Positions 42,892-52,966 of a stretch of 64,000 nucleotides of DNA are shown here, piece after piece. The stretch comes from Micromonospora_E sp048060115 (GTDB taxonomy: Bacteria > Actinomycetota > Actinomycetes > Mycobacteriales > Micromonosporaceae). Where the stretch lies: positions 81,988 through 145,987 of the forward strand of contig NZ_JBHMIM010000008.1 of the NCBI RefSeq assembly GCF_048060115.1, given 5' to 3'. The notes under the pieces were generated by a model, which did no database searches, was not told the DNA's origin, and saw only the letters and a program-made list of their open reading frames with translations. The translations under genes were made by a program, and so were the position numbers. The first letter of the stretch is position 1. Every line of letters begins with the position of its first letter.

Positions 42892-44864
42892 TCGGCGGCC
42901 CCGGCGAACTGCGCGTCGTGAAGTTCCCGGTACGCCCCGCCCGCCGCGAGCAGCTCAGCATGACTGCCCTGCTCGACGATCCGGCCGCCGTCGAGCACCA
43001 GGATCAGGTGGGCGTCGCGGATCGTGGAGAGCCGATGGGCGATCACGAAACTGGTCCGGTCGGCACGCAGCGCCGCCATCGCCTGCTGCAACAACACCTC
43101 GGTACGGGTGTCGACCGAGCTGGTCGCCTCGTCGAGGATCAGCAGCGACGGGTCGGACAGGAAGGCTCGGGCGATGGTGATCAGCTGCTTCTCGCCGGCG
43201 CTGACGTTGCTGCCCTCCTCGTCCAGAACGGTGTCGTAGCCGTCGGGCAGGCTGCGGACGAACCGATCCACGAAGGTGGCCTGCGCGGCCCGCAGGATCT
43301 CCGGCTCGCTGGCGTCCGGATTGCCGTACGCAATGTTGTCCCGGATGGTGCCGCCGAACAGCCAGGTGTCCTGCAGCACCATGCCGACCTGGCCACGCAG
43401 GTCGGCCCGGCGCAACGCGGTGACGTCCACCCCGTCCAGGGTGATCCGACCGGCGTCCAGCTCGTAGAAGCGCAGGATCAGGTTGACCAGGGTGGTCTTG
43501 CCGGCCCCGGTGGGACCGACGATCGCCACCGTCTGGCCCGGCTCGGCCACCAGGGACAGATCCTCGATCAGCGGCTGGTCCGGGGCGTACCGGAAGGACA
43601 CGGCCTCGAACTCGACCCGGCCGTGCGGGCGGTCGAGCCGCGCCGCCGGGTCCGGATCCGGGCTCTGCTCGGGCGCGTCCAGCAGGTCGAAGACCCGTTC
43701 GGCCGAGGCCACCCCCGACTGCAGCAGGTTGGCCATCGAGGCGACCTGGGTCAGTGGCTGGGTGAACTGCCGGGAGTACTGGATGAACGCCTGCACGTCG
43801 CCGAGGCTCAGCTGCCCGGAAGTGACCCGCAGCCCGCCGACCACCGCGATGGCGACGTAGCTGAGGTTCCCGATGAACATCATCGACGGCATGATGATGC
43901 CCGACACGAACTGCGCACCGAAGCTGGCCCGGAACAGTTCGTCGTTCTTCGCGGCGAAGGTGGCCTCCACCTCACCCTGACGGCCGAAGACCTTGACCAG
44001 TTCGTGGCCGGTGAACGCCTCCTCGATCTGCCCGTTCAGCTCGCCGGTGTGTGTCCACTGCGCGATGAACAACCGCTGAGAACGCTTCGCGATCTGCTGG
44101 GTCACCAGCACCGACAGCGGCACCGCGAGCAGCGCGACGACCGCGAGCAGCGGCGAGATCCAGACCATCATCACCAGTACGCCGACCACGGTGAGCAGCG
44201 ACGTCAGCAGCTGGCTGAGGGTCTGCTGGAGACTCTGCGAAATGTTGTCGATGTCGTTGGTGACCCGGCTCAGCAGTTCACCCCGGGGCTGCCGGTCGAA
44301 GTAGGGCAGCGACAGCCGGTGCAGCTTCTCCTCCACCTCCGCCCGCAGCCGCAGCACGGCCCGCTGCACCACACCGTTGAGCAGGTAGCCCTGCAACCAG
44401 GAGAGCAGGCTCGCGGCGACGTAGAGTCCCAGTGCCCAGGCAAGCACCTGACCGAGCCGGGTGAAGTCGATGCCCACGCCGGGCACCACCCGACCCCGGG
44501 CCAGCAGATCGGCGAGGGTCTCGTTGCCGGCGGCGCGCGCTTGGGCGACCGCCTCGTCAGTGGTGAGGCCGTCCGGCAGCCGGGCACCGAGCACGCCGGA
44601 GAAAATCAGATCGGTGGCGTGGCCGAGAATCCGGGGGCCGACCACCATCAGGGCCACGCTCGCCACGGCGAGCGCGAAAACCCCGACCAACTGCCACCGG
44701 TACGGACGCAGCCGACCAAGTAGCCGGCGCGCCGAGGGGCCGAAGTTCATCGACTTCTCGGTCGGCTGCCCGGCGGTCATCCACGGCGGTCCGCCACCGC
44801 GCCGGGGTGCCGCAGCCGGCAACCGTTCGGGGGTCCGTTGCTCAGGTGCCGGCGAGTTGCTCAC
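42888..44864 (-). CDS. ABC exporter half-transporter, catalytically competent half
   Basis: 658 residues from GTG 44864, overlapping the upstream stop (GTGA). Six membrane helices of the type IV exporter fold (about residues 60-350) precede an ATPase domain with Walker A GPTGAGKT, signature VSAGEKQ (SGGQ variant), Walker B LLILDEATSSVD with the catalytic Glu, and H-loop FVIAHRLSTI. All catalytic residues are present. An unusually long loop between the first helices (ARLPDGLTTDEAVAQARAAG) is seen in other actinobacterial exporters of this pair type. It forms a heterodimer with the adjacent gene. Substrate unknown; multidrug or lipid/peptide export is usual. Confidence 0.92.
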   Translation of the reverse strand: MSNSPAPEQRTPERLPAAAPRRGGGPPWMTAGQPTEKSMNFGPSARRLLGRLRPYRWQLVGVFALAVASVALMVVGPRILGHATDLIFSGVLGARLPDGLTTDEAVAQARAAGNETLADLLARGRVVPGVGIDFTRLGQVLAWALGLYVAASLLSWLQGYLLNGVVQRAVLRLRAEVEEKLHRLSLPYFDRQPRGELLSRVTNDIDNISQSLQQTLSQLLTSLLTVVGVLVMMVWISPLLAVVALLAVPLSVLVTQQIAKRSQRLFIAQWTHTGELNGQIEEAFTGHELVKVFGRQGEVEATFAAKNDELFRASFGAQFVSGIIMPSMMFIGNLSYVAIAVVGGLRVTSGQLSLGDVQAFIQYSRQFTQPLTQVASMANLLQSGVASAERVFDLLDAPEQSPDPDPAARLDRPHGRVEFEAVSFRYAPDQPLIEDLSLVAEPGQTVAIVGPTGAGKTTLVNLILRFYELDAGRITLDGVDVTALRRADLRGQVGMVLQDTWLFGGTIRDNIAYGNPDASEPEILRAAQATFVDRFVRSLPDGYDTVLDEEGSNVSAGEKQLITIARAFLSDPSLLILDEATSSVDTRTEVLLQQAMAALRADRTSFVIAHRLSTIRDAHLILVLDGGRIVEQGSHAELLAAGGAYRELHDAQFAGAAD

Positions 44865-46612
44865 GCGCCCACCCCCACGGTGAGTTGGGACGCCACGATC
44901 TCGGCGTACGTCGGACAGTCGGCCAGCAGCTCGGCGTGCCGGCCGACCCCGACAATCACCCCGTTCTCCAGTACGACGATCTGGTCGGCGTCGATGATCG
45001 TCGAAACCCGCTGGGCGACGATCACGACAGCGGCATCGGCGGTGACCGGCCGCAGCGCGGCCCGCAGCCGGGCATCGGTGCCCAGGTCGAGGGCGGAAAA
45101 CGAGTCGTCGAACAGATAGATCTCCGGTCTTCGGACCACCGCGCGGGCGATCGCCAGTCGTTGTCGCTGACCGCCGGAGACGTTGGTGCCACCCTGGGCG
45201 ATCGGGGCGGCCAGACCGCCGGGCATCCGTTCGACGAAGTCCCGGGCCTGCGCCACCTCCAGCGCCGCCCACAGTTCCTCGTCGGTGGCCTCCGATCGGC
45301 CGTAGCGCAGATTGCTGGCGATCGTGCCGGTGAACAGGTATGGCCGCTGCGGCACCACCCCGATCCGACGCCGCAGCAGGTCCAGGTCGAACTCCCGAAC
45401 GTCGACCCCATCGACGAGCACCGTCCCGGCGGTGGCGTCGAAAAGCCGGGGCACCATCGACAGCAAAGTCGTCTTGCCCGCGCCGGTGCTACCGATAATC
45501 GCGGTGGTGGTACCGGCCCCCGCCCGCAGGGCGATGTCGCGCAGCACCGGCGCCGCCGCGCCCGGATACTGGAAGGTGACCGCGCGGAACTCCAGGTCGG
45601 CGCGGACCGGCTGCCCGTCGCGCAGCGCCGGACCGGCCGCCGGCCCGGTGGGCGGCAGCACCGACGACTCGGTGTCGAGAACCTCAGTGATCCGTTCGGC
45701 GGAGACCGCCGCCCGGGGCACCATCATCAGCATGAAGGTCGCCATCATCACCGACATCAGGATCTGCATCAGGTAACTCAGGAAGGCGGTCAGCGAACCG
45801 ATCTCGATCTGCCCGGAGTCGACCCGACCGGCACCGAACCAGAGCACCGCCACGCTGGAGACGTTCAACACCAACATCACCACCGGGAAGAACAACGCCA
45901 TCAGCCGGCCGGCCCGCAACGCGGTCGCGGTCAGCTCCGTGTTTGCGATGCCGAAACGCTGGGTCTCGTACGGCTCCCGCACGAACGCCCGGACCACCCG
46001 TACGCCGGTGATCTGCTCGCGCAGCACCCGGTTGACGGCGTCGATCCTGGTCTGCATCGCCCGGAACAGCGGCACCATCCGACGCACGATCAAACTCACC
46101 GCAACGCCGAGGACCGGCACACTGACCACCATCAGCCAGGACAGCCCGAAGTCCTCCCGCAGCGCCATCACGATGCCACCGACGCACATGATCGGGGCGA
46201 CGACCAGCATCGTGAACGTGAGCACGACCAGCATCTGCACCTGCTGGACGTCGTTGGTGGTGCGGGTGATCAACGACGGCGCGCCGAACTGACCGACCTC
46301 CCGGGCCGAGAACCGCCCGACCTGGTGGAAGACCGCCGAACGCACGTCGCGACCGAACGCCATCGCGGTACGCGCGCCGTAGAAGACGGCGGCGATGGAG
46401 CAGCCGATCTGGATGGCGGTGACGACCAGCATCCAGCCGCCGACCCGCAGAATGTGACCGGTGTCCCCGACGGCGATGCCCCGGTCGATGAGGTCGCCGT
46501 TGAGGCTGGGCAGGTAGAGCGAGGCGATCGTGCCGACGAGTTGCAGCAGCACCACGATGGCGATCGGGCGGCCGTAGGGTCGCAGGTGGCGCCGCAAAAG
46601 TCTGATCAGCAT
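44861..46612 (-). CDS. ABC exporter half-transporter, degenerate-site half
   Basis: 583 residues from ATG 46612. Type IV exporter membrane domain and ATPase domain. Walker A is GSTGAGKT and the signature is the canonical VSGGQRQRLAIARA. However, Walker B ends IYLFDDSFSALD, with Asp replacing the catalytic Glu, and the H-loop reads VIVAQRVSTI, with Gln replacing His. This is the pattern of heterodimeric exporters (TmrAB/BmrCD-like) with one consensus and one degenerate ATP site. It is the first gene of the pair and is co-translated with the competent half. Confidence 0.92.
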   Translation of the reverse strand: MLIRLLRRHLRPYGRPIAIVVLLQLVGTIASLYLPSLNGDLIDRGIAVGDTGHILRVGGWMLVVTAIQIGCSIAAVFYGARTAMAFGRDVRSAVFHQVGRFSAREVGQFGAPSLITRTTNDVQQVQMLVVLTFTMLVVAPIMCVGGIVMALREDFGLSWLMVVSVPVLGVAVSLIVRRMVPLFRAMQTRIDAVNRVLREQITGVRVVRAFVREPYETQRFGIANTELTATALRAGRLMALFFPVVMLVLNVSSVAVLWFGAGRVDSGQIEIGSLTAFLSYLMQILMSVMMATFMLMMVPRAAVSAERITEVLDTESSVLPPTGPAAGPALRDGQPVRADLEFRAVTFQYPGAAAPVLRDIALRAGAGTTTAIIGSTGAGKTTLLSMVPRLFDATAGTVLVDGVDVREFDLDLLRRRIGVVPQRPYLFTGTIASNLRYGRSEATDEELWAALEVAQARDFVERMPGGLAAPIAQGGTNVSGGQRQRLAIARAVVRRPEIYLFDDSFSALDLGTDARLRAALRPVTADAAVVIVAQRVSTIIDADQIVVLENGVIVGVGRHAELLADCPTYAEIVASQLTVGVGA

Positions 46613-46785
46613 GGGTCCCCCGGTCCGGGCGGCGGGACCGCCCAATCAGCAAAGATACCGACCGGATACCGTCCCAGCCGCACCGCCACCGCGCGCGCCG
46701 GCCACCTGACGGTCAGCCCGGCCGCCACCTCAACACTCGTCGGTGAACCTTTTGCCGCCGCAGCGGTCGGCTTCACCGTGTGTCG

Positions 46786-47118
46786 TCAGGTGCCGATCAG
46801 CTCGATCTCAATGGCGAGTACGCCAAGGGCTTCCTTCTCCGGGCCGTAGATCCGACGGATGTTGGCAAGTTGCTGGTGTCGAGGGCTGTCGGGATTGACC
46901 TTCTCGGCGCCTTCGGCATCGAGCATCTGCTCGAACGAGTCGTACCGTGAGACTCGCTTAACTTTTGTCAGGGCCTCGTCACGGCCACACACAAACCGAA
47001 TGTGCTGCCCGGGAGCAAGGTTGCGCAGGTTCGGATACTGGACGCGGACCTCGATGGTCTTGCGACCGGCGGCGAGCAGATCGAAGTAGCGGCGGTCGCT
47101 GACCATCAACCGGGCCAT
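46786..47118 (-). CDS. ASCH-domain protein at the trailer end of CRISPR array 1
   Basis: 110 residues from ATG 47118 (ATG 47106 is the alternative). The ASCH (ASC-1 homology) fold is suggested by YFDLLAAGRKTIEVRVQYPN followed by LRNLAPGQHIRFV, and by CGRDEALTKVKRVSRYDSFEQM. The family includes RNA-binding proteins and N4-acetylcytidine amidohydrolases; the motif G-x-K-T-I-E-V-R fits. Its start is only 7 bases from the last repeat of array 1, and the array is transcribed toward it on the same strand. It therefore has no room for its own promoter outside the array and may be expressed from the pre-crRNA transcript or from a promoter inside the terminal spacer. Confidence 0.75.
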   Translation of the reverse strand: MARLMVSDRRYFDLLAAGRKTIEVRVQYPNLRNLAPGQHIRFVCGRDEALTKVKRVSRYDSFEQMLDAEGAEKVNPDSPRHQQLANIRRIYGPEKEALGVLAIEIELIGT

Positions 47119-47125
47119 TGTCGAC

Positions 47126-50100
47126 GTTGCGATCCTCACCGGCCGTCGGGGCCCGGTGCAGCTAGGCGGTGTGCAGCACGGTGACGGACTTCGACGGGCT
47201 GTTGCGATCCTCACCGGCCGTCGGGGCCCGGTGCAGCTCGATCCGCGCCTACCCGCGACCCTGCGGGCGCTGCGCGTTGCGATCCTCACCGGCCGTCGGG
47301 GCCCGGTGCAGCCTTGAGTAGCGACGCGACCTCGTGGTGCGCGTCGAGGTTGCGATCCTCACCGGCCGTCGGGGCCCGGTGCAGCCCGCGCCCTGGTCGA
47401 CGCCGGGCACGCGCGGCGGCTGGTTGCGATCCTCACCGGCCGTCGGGGCCCGGTGCAGCTGGGTAGCAAGATCTCCGAACCGCAGCAGCAGTACCTGTTG
47501 CGATCCTCACCGGCCGTCGGGGCCCGGTGCAGCTTCGCGGGCTGGCAGATGTCACAGGATCTGGTGTGGGAGTTGCGATCCTCACCGGCCGTCGGGGCCC
47601 GGTGCAGCCGAGGTCGGACATGTCGTTCCAACTGGGCAGGGAGATGTTGCGATCCTCACCGGCCGTCGGGGCCCGGTGCAGCATCGAAGCCCGGTTCGCG
47701 CAGCCCATCGTTGGCCTACCGTTGCGATCCTCACCGGCCGTCGGGGCCCGGTGCAGCGACCACCTCGCGCGCCTTGCCGTCCGCGCGCGTGGCGTTGCGA
47801 TCCTCACCGGCCGTCGGGGCCCGGTGCAGCACGGACACGGCACCGGGCACGGTCGGCACGCTGACGGCGTTGCGATCCTCACCGGCCGTTGGGGCCCGGT
47901 GCAGCCAACGTCGTCAAACTCCCGCCTGGCAAGCGGCTACCCACCGTTGCGATCCTCACCGGCCGTTGGGGCCCGGTGCAGCCCACCACCGCGCGGCCGC
48001 GCCTTCGCCGCCCAAGATGTAGTTGCGATCCTCACCGGCCGTTGGGGCCCGGTGCAGCGCCACTCAGTCAGGAGGTCTGCGTATGTCGCATCCGGTTGCG
48101 ATCCTCACCGGCCGTTGGGGCCCGGTGCAGCAGCGGGCGCAGGTCGCGTTCGACGCCGCCGTCGCCGTTGCGATCCTCACCGGCCGTTGGGGCCCGGTGC
48201 AGCCCACCGGCCGAGGGCCGCAGACACGCCTGGGCGTACGGCGTTGCGATCCTCACCGGCCGTTGGGGCCCGGTGCAGCTGGAACACCCGCACCCGGACG
48301 GCGGGTCGAGCTTCGGTTGCGATCCTCACCGGCCGTTGGGGCCCGGTGCAGCTTCATCGGCCACAACGGGCCCCTTTTCTCTCGGGTGTTGCGATCCTCA
48401 CCGGCCGTTGGGGCCCGGTGCAGCCGTGGGACGTCAAGGCCAGCCGCGACGCCCTGATCAAGTTGCGATCCTCACCGGCCGTTGGGGCCCGGTGCAGCCT
48501 CGTACGGCGGCTCGAATCGGCGGTAGCCGGCGGGGTGTTGCGATCCTCACCGGCCGTTGGGGCCCGGTGCAGCGTGATGATCGCCTCTAGTAGCGTAACC
48601 TCACGAGGATCGTTGCGATCCTCACCGGCCGTTGGGGCCCGGTGCAGCTGCCGCTGCGAGCCGTGTCGAGCAGCCCACAACAAGGCGTTGCGATCCTCAC
48701 CGGCCGTTGGGGCCCGGTGCAGCTGGCGCCCACCCCATCGACGCGATCCTCGCGTTGGATGTGGTTGCGATCCTCACCGGCCGTTGGGGCCCGGTGCAGC
48801 CCCGCTCCGCCTCGGCCAAATCCTCGGCCTCCATGCGTCGTTGCGATCCTCACCGGCCGTTGGGGCCCGGTGCAGCGTGGTGTCCGGGTCAGCGTCGACC
48901 CAGGCGAGGAGCCGTTGCGATCCTCACCGGCCGTTGGGGCCCGGTGCAGCCGTAGGTGGTGACGTCGTGGGAGTCCCCGGCCCGGTTGTTGCGATCCTCA
49001 CCGGCCGTTGGGGCCCGGTGCAGCCGTCTTGCCCATGCCCGGTCGGCCGGCGGGGATGATGTTGCGATCCTCACCGGCCGTTGGGGCCCGGTGCAGCCCG
49101 TTCGTTGGCGGTGAGGTTGGTGCCGCAGTGGCGTTGCGATCCTCACCGGCCGTTGGGGCCCGGTGCAGCCAACCGCAACCGCTCCCTGATGGTTGCGGTC
49201 GTCGACGTTGCGATCCTCACCGGCCGTTGGGGCCCGGTGCAGCTCGCCGGCGAGCTGCCGCTGACCGGGGTGCGGATGTCGTTGCGATCCTCACCGGCCG
49301 TTGGGGCCCGGTGCAGCTCGGTGACGGATCGGCCCGCAGGCGGCTCCCCGGCGGGGTTGCGATCCTCACCGGCCGTTGGGGCCCGGTGCAGCCTGACCGA
49401 CGACGAGGTGAGCAACTACGAGCAGTTCGTTGCGATCCTCACCGGCCGTTGGGGCCCGGTGCAGCTTGTCGGCGTGGGTCTCGAAGGCGTTGAGTGCCAG
49501 CAAGTTGCGATCCTCACCGGCCGTTGGGGCCCGGTGCAGCCTGCCGCCCGTGCACGTCACGAAGCAGATCGGCGAAGTTGCGATCCTCACCGGCCGTTGG
49601 GGCCCGGTGCAGCGCAGAGCAGCGGCGCCGGGCAGGTGAGCGCGATGAGTGTTGCGATCCTCACCGGCCGTTGGGGCCCGGTGCAGCGAGCGGGACCTCG
49701 CCCGAGCAGCGGCCGCCATCGCCGTTGCGATCCTCACCGGCCGTTGGGGCCCGGTGCAGCGCGACGGTGGCCGGGGACAGTCGGTCGAGCTGGTCTGCGT
49801 TGCGATCCTCACCGGCCGTTGGGGCCCGGTGCAGCCCGCGACGAGGGCAGAGCACCCTGCCCGCCACTTGGAAGTTGCGATCCTCACCGGCCGTTGGGGC
49901 CCGGTGCAGCTCGTCGAGGTCGGCGGATCCAACCTGGTCGTCAAGGGTTGCGATCCTCACCGGCCGTTGGGGCCCGGTGCAGCGACCGAGTACGTCACCG
50001 AGTACGACGATCGTGCCAAGTTGCGATCCTCACCGGCCGTTGGGGCCCGGTGCAGCGTGTAGGTCCTCGTGGGTCCATGGGATGTGGGCTGCGGGTTGCG

Positions 50101-50873
50101 ATCCTCACCGGCCGTTGGGGCCCGGTGCAGCGGCCGGCGGGGTTGACCGGACGGCCGTCGACCACCTTGTTGCGATCCTCACCGGCCGTTGGGGCCCGGT
50201 GCAGCTAGCCCGCTACGAGCGTGATCGTTCCAAGCGCAGGGCTGTTGCGATCCTCACCGGCCGTTGGGGCCCGGTGCAGCATCGCCACAGCTCCTCGGGG
50301 TCGATCTCGTCCACGTAGTTGCGATCCTCACCGGCCGTTGGGGCCCGGTGCAGCTGCAGACGAGCAACAGCCGCTCCTCCTCGACGACGCCGTTGCGATC
50401 CTCACCGGCCGTTGGGGCCCGGTGCAGCCGTGTGGGACCGGGACCAGCCGTGGCGGGTCGGCAAGTTGCGATCCTCACCGGCCGTTGGGGCCCGGTGCAG
50501 CACCACCTTACGAAACGATCTTCCGAATTTGACTTACGGTTGCGATCCTCACCGGCCGTTGGGGCCCGGTGCAGCAAGATCTTGCCGACGTCGCACCCGA
50601 CCAGCGGGCTAGTTGCGATCCTCACCGGCCGTTGGGGCCCGGTGCAGCGCAACGGGTCGGCGACCGGCCACGCGTCGGAGTCGAGGTTGCGATCCTCACC
50701 GGCCGTTGGGGCCCGGTGCAGCGATCGTGCCGGTACCGCCGTTACGCTGCCCGGACACGATGTTGCGATCCTCACCGGCCGTTGGGGCCCGGTGCAGCTA
50801 CCAGGCCAGTGACGGGGTCGTACACGTATTCGAGCAGTTGCGATCCTCACCGGCCGTTGGGGCCCGGTGCAGC
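47126..50873 (-). CRISPR. CRISPR array 1 (51 repeats of 37 bp, 50 spacers), type I-C
   Basis: I count 51 repeats, the first at 47126-47162 and the last at 50837-50873, with spacers of about 34-40 bases. On the plus strand each repeat begins GTTGCGATCCTCACCGG and ends GGGGCCCGGTGCAGC. Read on the minus strand it ends GGATCGCAAC, the position of the usual type I 3' handle, so the array runs from the cas2 side toward lower coordinates. Repeats 1-10 from the low end (to 47830) read CCGTCGG and all 41 others read CCGTTGG, marking an old and a younger block. The spacer at 47758-47793 also occurs in array 2. Confidence 0.98.
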
Positions 50874-50999
50874 CGCCCGCGAGCTGGGAAGATAGCAGGA
50901 CGTCGCTGCTTTCGACCCAGACACGCATGCCAGTACAAGTATTTTGCCCCACTTTCGTGGTTCGGAACCTCCCCGGGTTTTCGTGTGCACCGGAGGTTC
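50874..50999 (-). promoter_or_regulatory. Leader of CRISPR array 1
   Basis: About 126 bases between the cas2 stop and the first repeat, richer in A/T than the surroundings (around 50935-50960), as usual for leaders. Its position next to cas2 and the uniform younger repeats at this end support it as the acquisition end. On the minus strand CCACGAAAGTGG (50949-50960) can form a small hairpin with a GAAA loop. Promoter boxes are not clear. Confidence 0.7.
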
Positions 51000-51000
51000 C
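50964..51000 (-). terminator. Inverted repeat at the cas2 3' end
   Basis: GGAACCTCC (50964-50972) and GGAGGTTCC (50992-51000) form a perfect 9-bp stem around a 19-base loop, beginning at the last base of the cas2 stop codon. It may end the cas transcript before the leader, or be part of the leader structure. Confidence 0.5.
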
Positions 51001-51290
51001 TAGATCACGAACGGGCCGCGCGGGTCCATCGCCCGTGGCCGTCCGAGGTGCTCGACGTCATCGAGTGCCATCGCCGGCAGGCGGTAGATCCGTACGCTGT
51101 CTCGGGCTGGGTCGATCACGGCCTCGATCGCTGCGACCAGCTTTACCTTGTCGGCGTCCCGGCAGACGACTTCGAAGACCGACTTCTGCACGCGGTGGCC
51201 GTACCCCTCGCAGATCTTGGCCACTTTGCGCAGCCGCCGCTCTCCTGCTGGCGTGGTCGTCTCGACGTCGTACGTGACCAGCAGATCCAT
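51000..51290 (-). CDS. cas2: CRISPR-associated endonuclease/integration factor Cas2
   Basis: 96 residues. A ferredoxin-like fold with the N-terminal MDLLVTYDVET motif (Asp8 is the conserved acidic residue) and the KSVFEVVCRDADKVKLV and DSVRIYRLP strands typical of Cas2. It bridges two Cas1 dimers during spacer integration. It starts 1 base after the cas1 stop and is the last gene of the cas operon, next to the leader of array 1. Confidence 0.97.
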   Translation of the reverse strand: MDLLVTYDVETTTPAGERRLRKVAKICEGYGHRVQKSVFEVVCRDADKVKLVAAIEAVIDPARDSVRIYRLPAMALDDVEHLGRPRAMDPRGPFVI

Positions 51291-51291
51291 C

Positions 51292-52329
51292 TCAGTTGAC
51301 CATCCATGGCGGGTAGGCGGCCAGTTCGCCGCGCAGATGCCGGGCGAGCAGACGTGCCTGTACGAGCGGCAGCAACGCGGCCTCGATTTCCCGGCTGAGG
51401 TAGGCGTGCGGCCAGGTGCGCTGCCGACTCTGCTGCCAGGCGGTGAACACCTTCTTGCGCCCGTCCTCGGTCAGCTGGTATGCCCCGTTCGGCAGATGGT
51501 CGAAGTCCTTGATGCCCAGCTCGCGTCGGTTGAGCAGGGTGAAGGCGAGCCGGTCGGCCAGCAGGGGACGGAACTCTTCCATCAGGTCGAGTGCCAGGGC
51601 CGGCTTTCCGGCGCGTACGCCGTGTAGGAGCCCGATGTACGGGTCCAGCCCGACCTGTTCCAGTGCGCCGTGCACGGCACCGCGCAGCATCCCGTAGAGG
51701 AAGGAGAGTAGACAATTCACCGGGTCGGTGGGCGGGCGCTTGCTGCGTCCAGCGACCTTCCACTCCTTCGCCTGGGTGACCAGGTGCGGCAGAGCAGCGA
51801 AGTAATCCCGGGCGGTGATTCCTTCGACACCGAACACTTCACCAGTGCTGTCAGCGGTGCGCAGTAGTTCGAGCCGTCCGGCGATCAGTTCGGCGCTGGC
51901 GCGCAGCGCGGTCTGCCGGAACCCGGAGCTGTCCCGGGCGGTACGCAGCAGCACCTGCCGGCTGTTGTGGATCTTCCCGGCGATCATGGCGACCGAGATG
52001 GCGAGCCGGTGGGCCGGGTCGTCGGCTGCGCGGTGCTGCGCTTGGCGCAGCAGTGGATTGCCGGTTGCCGGTCCGACCGTGCGCATCCGGAAGCGTCCAT
52101 TGCTCGTCATATAGGTCACGGACCGGCCATCGGCGGCGCAGCGCAGCTGCAACTCCTGACTGACGTTGACTCCGCCGAAGGCGACCAAATGGTCGATGCG
52201 CACGAGCGGCACCCGTCGCGGTTTGGCGTCGGCATCATCGTCGGGATGGAAGGCGCGCACGGTGTCGCCGTCGAGATGCAGGCTGGTGCCGGGGGTTTGG
52301 ATGTACAGGGTGTTGAGCAGTTCAGTCAC
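51292..52329 (-). CDS. cas1: CRISPR-associated integrase Cas1 (type I-C)
   Basis: 345 residues from GTG 52329, overlapping the cas4 stop by 8 bases. Metal-binding residues are visible: Glu169 in GVEGITARDYF, His236 in LLHGVRAG and Asp248 in LALDLMEEFRP. The N-terminal beta domain opens NTLYIQTPGTSLHLDGDTV, typical of the I-C subtype. It integrates new spacers at the leader end together with Cas2. An intact enzyme is consistent with the apparent recent and repeated acquisitions in the arrays. Confidence 0.98.
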   Translation of the reverse strand: MTELLNTLYIQTPGTSLHLDGDTVRAFHPDDDADAKPRRVPLVRIDHLVAFGGVNVSQELQLRCAADGRSVTYMTSNGRFRMRTVGPATGNPLLRQAQHRAADDPAHRLAISVAMIAGKIHNSRQVLLRTARDSSGFRQTALRASAELIAGRLELLRTADSTGEVFGVEGITARDYFAALPHLVTQAKEWKVAGRSKRPPTDPVNCLLSFLYGMLRGAVHGALEQVGLDPYIGLLHGVRAGKPALALDLMEEFRPLLADRLAFTLLNRRELGIKDFDHLPNGAYQLTEDGRKKVFTAWQQSRQRTWPHAYLSREIEAALLPLVQARLLARHLRGELAAYPPWMVN

Positions 52330-52966
52330 GCCAGGTTCCGAGTGGTCGCGGGGCGAACAGTTCGAGGAGAGGACGGCTGCGCCCGTCGGTGGCTTCGGGC
52401 AGGCAGGCGTCACGCAGCGAGCAGCGCCGGCAACGTTTGTCGTTGCGGGCGAGCGGCAGGGTCGGGCTGTCGAGGATCCGGCGTACGGCCTCGGCGGCTT
52501 CGATGACCTGCTGGAGAAGTGCCCCGTCGATGGTCACCGGGTGGCGTCGGCGTTCGGCGACGGAGTAGATGTGGCCAAGCGGCACGTCGAAGCCGGCTTC
52601 GATCAGGCACAGGGCCTGGCCGCCGAGTTGCAGCTCGGCTGGCCCACCGGGCTGGTAGCGGCCGACCTTGTATTCGACGGGCGCGGCTACCTTGCCAGTG
52701 AACTCGACGACGTCACAGACACCCCGTAGCCCGTACTGCTCGCTGCCGACGGGCAGGGAGCGTACGACGGTGACGCCTGCCCGGCGGGTGACGCCGGGCA
52801 GGTCGACAGTGGTGTGGCTCAGGTCGCCGCGTACGGTCTCCGCGCTTTCGTCCCAGACCTGCTCGACGTGGATGAGCGCGGTCTGCCGCTGGCAGTAGGC
52901 GTAGTGCTCAAGGGCGGACAGCGGGACCTCGCGGATCCCGCTGTCGCCCTCAGCGGGTGGTGTCAC
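52322..52966 (-). CDS. cas4: CRISPR-associated exonuclease Cas4
   Basis: 214 residues from GTG 52966 (GTGA overlap with the cas7 stop). RecB-like nuclease with the acidic/lysine motif Asp85 (GVCDVVEF), Glu98 and Lys100 (VEYK). Four cysteines would hold a 4Fe-4S cluster: Cys25 (YAYCQRQ), Cys179, Cys182 and Cys188 (CRRCSLRDAC). In type I-C systems Cas4 joins Cas1-Cas2 to select protospacers with the right PAM and to set spacer length and orientation. That is relevant to the spacer copies here, which share the repeat-handle-side end but differ at the other. Confidence 0.97.
   Translation of the reverse strand: MTPPAEGDSGIREVPLSALEHYAYCQRQTALIHVEQVWDESAETVRGDLSHTTVDLPGVTRRAGVTVVRSLPVGSEQYGLRGVCDVVEFTGKVAAPVEYKVGRYQPGGPAELQLGGQALCLIEAGFDVPLGHIYSVAERRRHPVTIDGALLQQVIEAAEAVRRILDSPTLPLARNDKRCRRCSLRDACLPEATDGRSRPLLELFAPRPLGTWRD

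Noticed and set aside
47527..49059. Long open frames through CRISPR array 1, for example 510 codons with repeating VAILTGRRGPVQ
   Set aside because: They are the 37-bp repeat read in frame; similar frames occur on both strands and no ribosome site or domain is present.
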